DNA from: Bacteroidota bacterium
GTDB lineage: Bacteria > Bacteroidota > Bacteroidia > Bacteroidales > Dysgonomonadaceae
Length of the DNA stretch: 21,679 nt
Assembly (NCBI GenBank): GCA_023437305.1
Contig: JAEZGN010000017.1
Location: 1-21,679 of the forward strand
Reading direction: 5' to 3'
Numbering within the stretch: the first letter of the stretch is position 1; the number at the start of each line of letters is the position of its first letter. Below the pieces are notes generated by a model. It had not been told where the DNA came from, ran no database searches, and worked only from the letters and a program-made list of their open reading frames with translations. This document shows, piece by piece, positions 21,257 to 21,679 of this stretch. Position numbers and translations under genes: made by a program.

Positions 21257-21544
21257 TCAGAAATGAATAAGTTTAAAGCCTAAATCAATAGCTAAATCAT
21301 ATTCTAAACTAGCCCCTCTTGAATACTCCCACCCATTAAGCATGTAGATAGCATCACAATCAAGCAATAGCTTTAGATCGGCTCTCATGTGTTCGTTCCA
21401 TATTGATTCACGGGGTAAACCGTTATTAAGAGGATTTACTACTTCATAACCCTGCTCTTTCAGCCTTGTTTCTGCTTCGTTGAATGCTTTTTCAACTTCT
21501 TCGTATAGTAGACCGCTAATAGGGCCTGATATGTATACTTTCAT
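21257..21544 (-). CDS. DUF4406 protein (nucleoside 2-deoxyribosyltransferase-like fold)
   Basis: The product has 95 residues. It begins MKVYISGPISGL and contains EAETRLKEQGYEVVNPL, then WNEHMRADLKLLLDCDAIYMLNGWEYSRGASLEYDLA, the layout of DUF4406 ('yisGPisg', 'vvNPl', 'm..dl..ll.cDaiymLpgW..S.Ga..E...A'). The fold is that of nucleoside 2-deoxyribosyltransferases, and the conserved D, S, G, E of the DAIYML-W-S-GA-E segment would form the nucleotide pocket. The true substrate is unknown; nucleotide salvage or metabolism is inferred. It is common in phage early regions. Confidence 0.88.
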   Translation of the reverse strand: MKVYISGPISGLLYEEVEKAFNEAETRLKEQGYEVVNPLNNGLPRESIWNEHMRADLKLLLDCDAIYMLNGWEYSRGASLEYDLAIDLGFKLIHF

Positions 21545-21559
21545 CTTCTTTCCGTTATG

Positions 21560-21679
21560 TTATGATATGGGTTTCCATTCGGTAACGTTTAAATCATGCT
21601 CTGTTCCAGATTCTAACCATATACCATCAGCATGATATACAGCTAATGCGTATGCACCAGAATCCAGTTTAACAAGATA
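21560..21679 (-). CDS. C-terminal end of a DUF551-like protein (partial)
   Basis: An open frame enters from the window edge and ends at TAA 21562-21560, 16 bp before the DUF4406 start. The 39 visible residues (YLVKLDSGAYALAVYHADG then WLESGTEHDLNVTEWKPIS) end in a VTEWKPIS motif like the 'VTHWMPLP' ending of DUF551 proteins. These are small phage proteins of unknown function, often near other early genes. The N-terminal part is outside the window. Confidence 0.55.
   Translation of the reverse strand, partial: YLVKLDSGAYALAVYHADGIWLESGTEHDLNVTEWKPIS

Overview
The window is the late structural region of a contractile-tailed (myovirus) bacteriophage or prophage. Every supported gene lies on the minus strand, so the gene order reads from high to low coordinates. 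The base composition is AT-rich. Several genes are preceded by A-rich leaders with no Shine-Dalgarno sequence (for example before the sheath and decoration genes). One promoter candidate matches the Bacteroidota pattern (a -33 TTG plus a -7 TAnnTTTG). These points suggest a phage of a Bacteroidota host such as a Bacteroides, Parabacteroides or Dysgonomonas relative. The host assignment is inference. No integrase, repressor, lysis gene, tRNA or host gene is visible, so temperate or lytic lifestyle cannot be decided here.

Layout in transcription order. 21.7-18.7 kb is an accessory/early-late block: the end of a DUF551-like gene, a DUF4406 protein, two small proteins with DnaA-like helix-turn-helix domains, a gpZ-like structural protein, a possibly ferritin-like helical protein, two very small ORFs (one needing a frameshift) and an orphan 126-aa protein. 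18.66-18.38 kb is a non-coding interval packed with inverted repeats, just upstream of the terminase genes. 18.4-11.3 kb is packaging and head: TerS, lambda GpA-type TerL, a Rho-independent terminator, gpW-like joiner, lambda-type portal, a fused prohead protease-scaffold-major capsid protein, a DUF2190 decoration protein and an FII-like connector. 11.3-6.0 kb is tail: a Mu gp37-like (DUF1834) protein, sheath, tube, a tail chaperone pair expressed by a likely -1 frameshift, tape measure, gpU-like and gpX-like (LysM) proteins. 6.0-2.0 kb is the P2-type baseplate: gpD hub, gpV spike, a 75-aa orphan, a gp25/gpW wedge, gpJ and gpI. 2.0-0 kb is the adsorption module: a collar-domain fibre protein, two small tail proteins, and the N-terminus of a beta-helix (pectate-lyase-like) tailspike that runs off the window edge.

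The genes form a mosaic: a lambda-like packaging/head module joined to a P2/Mu-like contractile tail. Stop-start overlaps (ATGA or TAATG) link most neighbours and were used to correct several starts. As a machine most of this is a known type. The points that deserve attention are the A AAA AAC frameshift site between gpE and gpE', the palindrome-rich interval before terS, a perfect 15-bp inverted repeat inside a tail gene, the fused protease/scaffold/capsid gene with an internal start and a scaffold duplication, and a tiny gene split by an A7 run.
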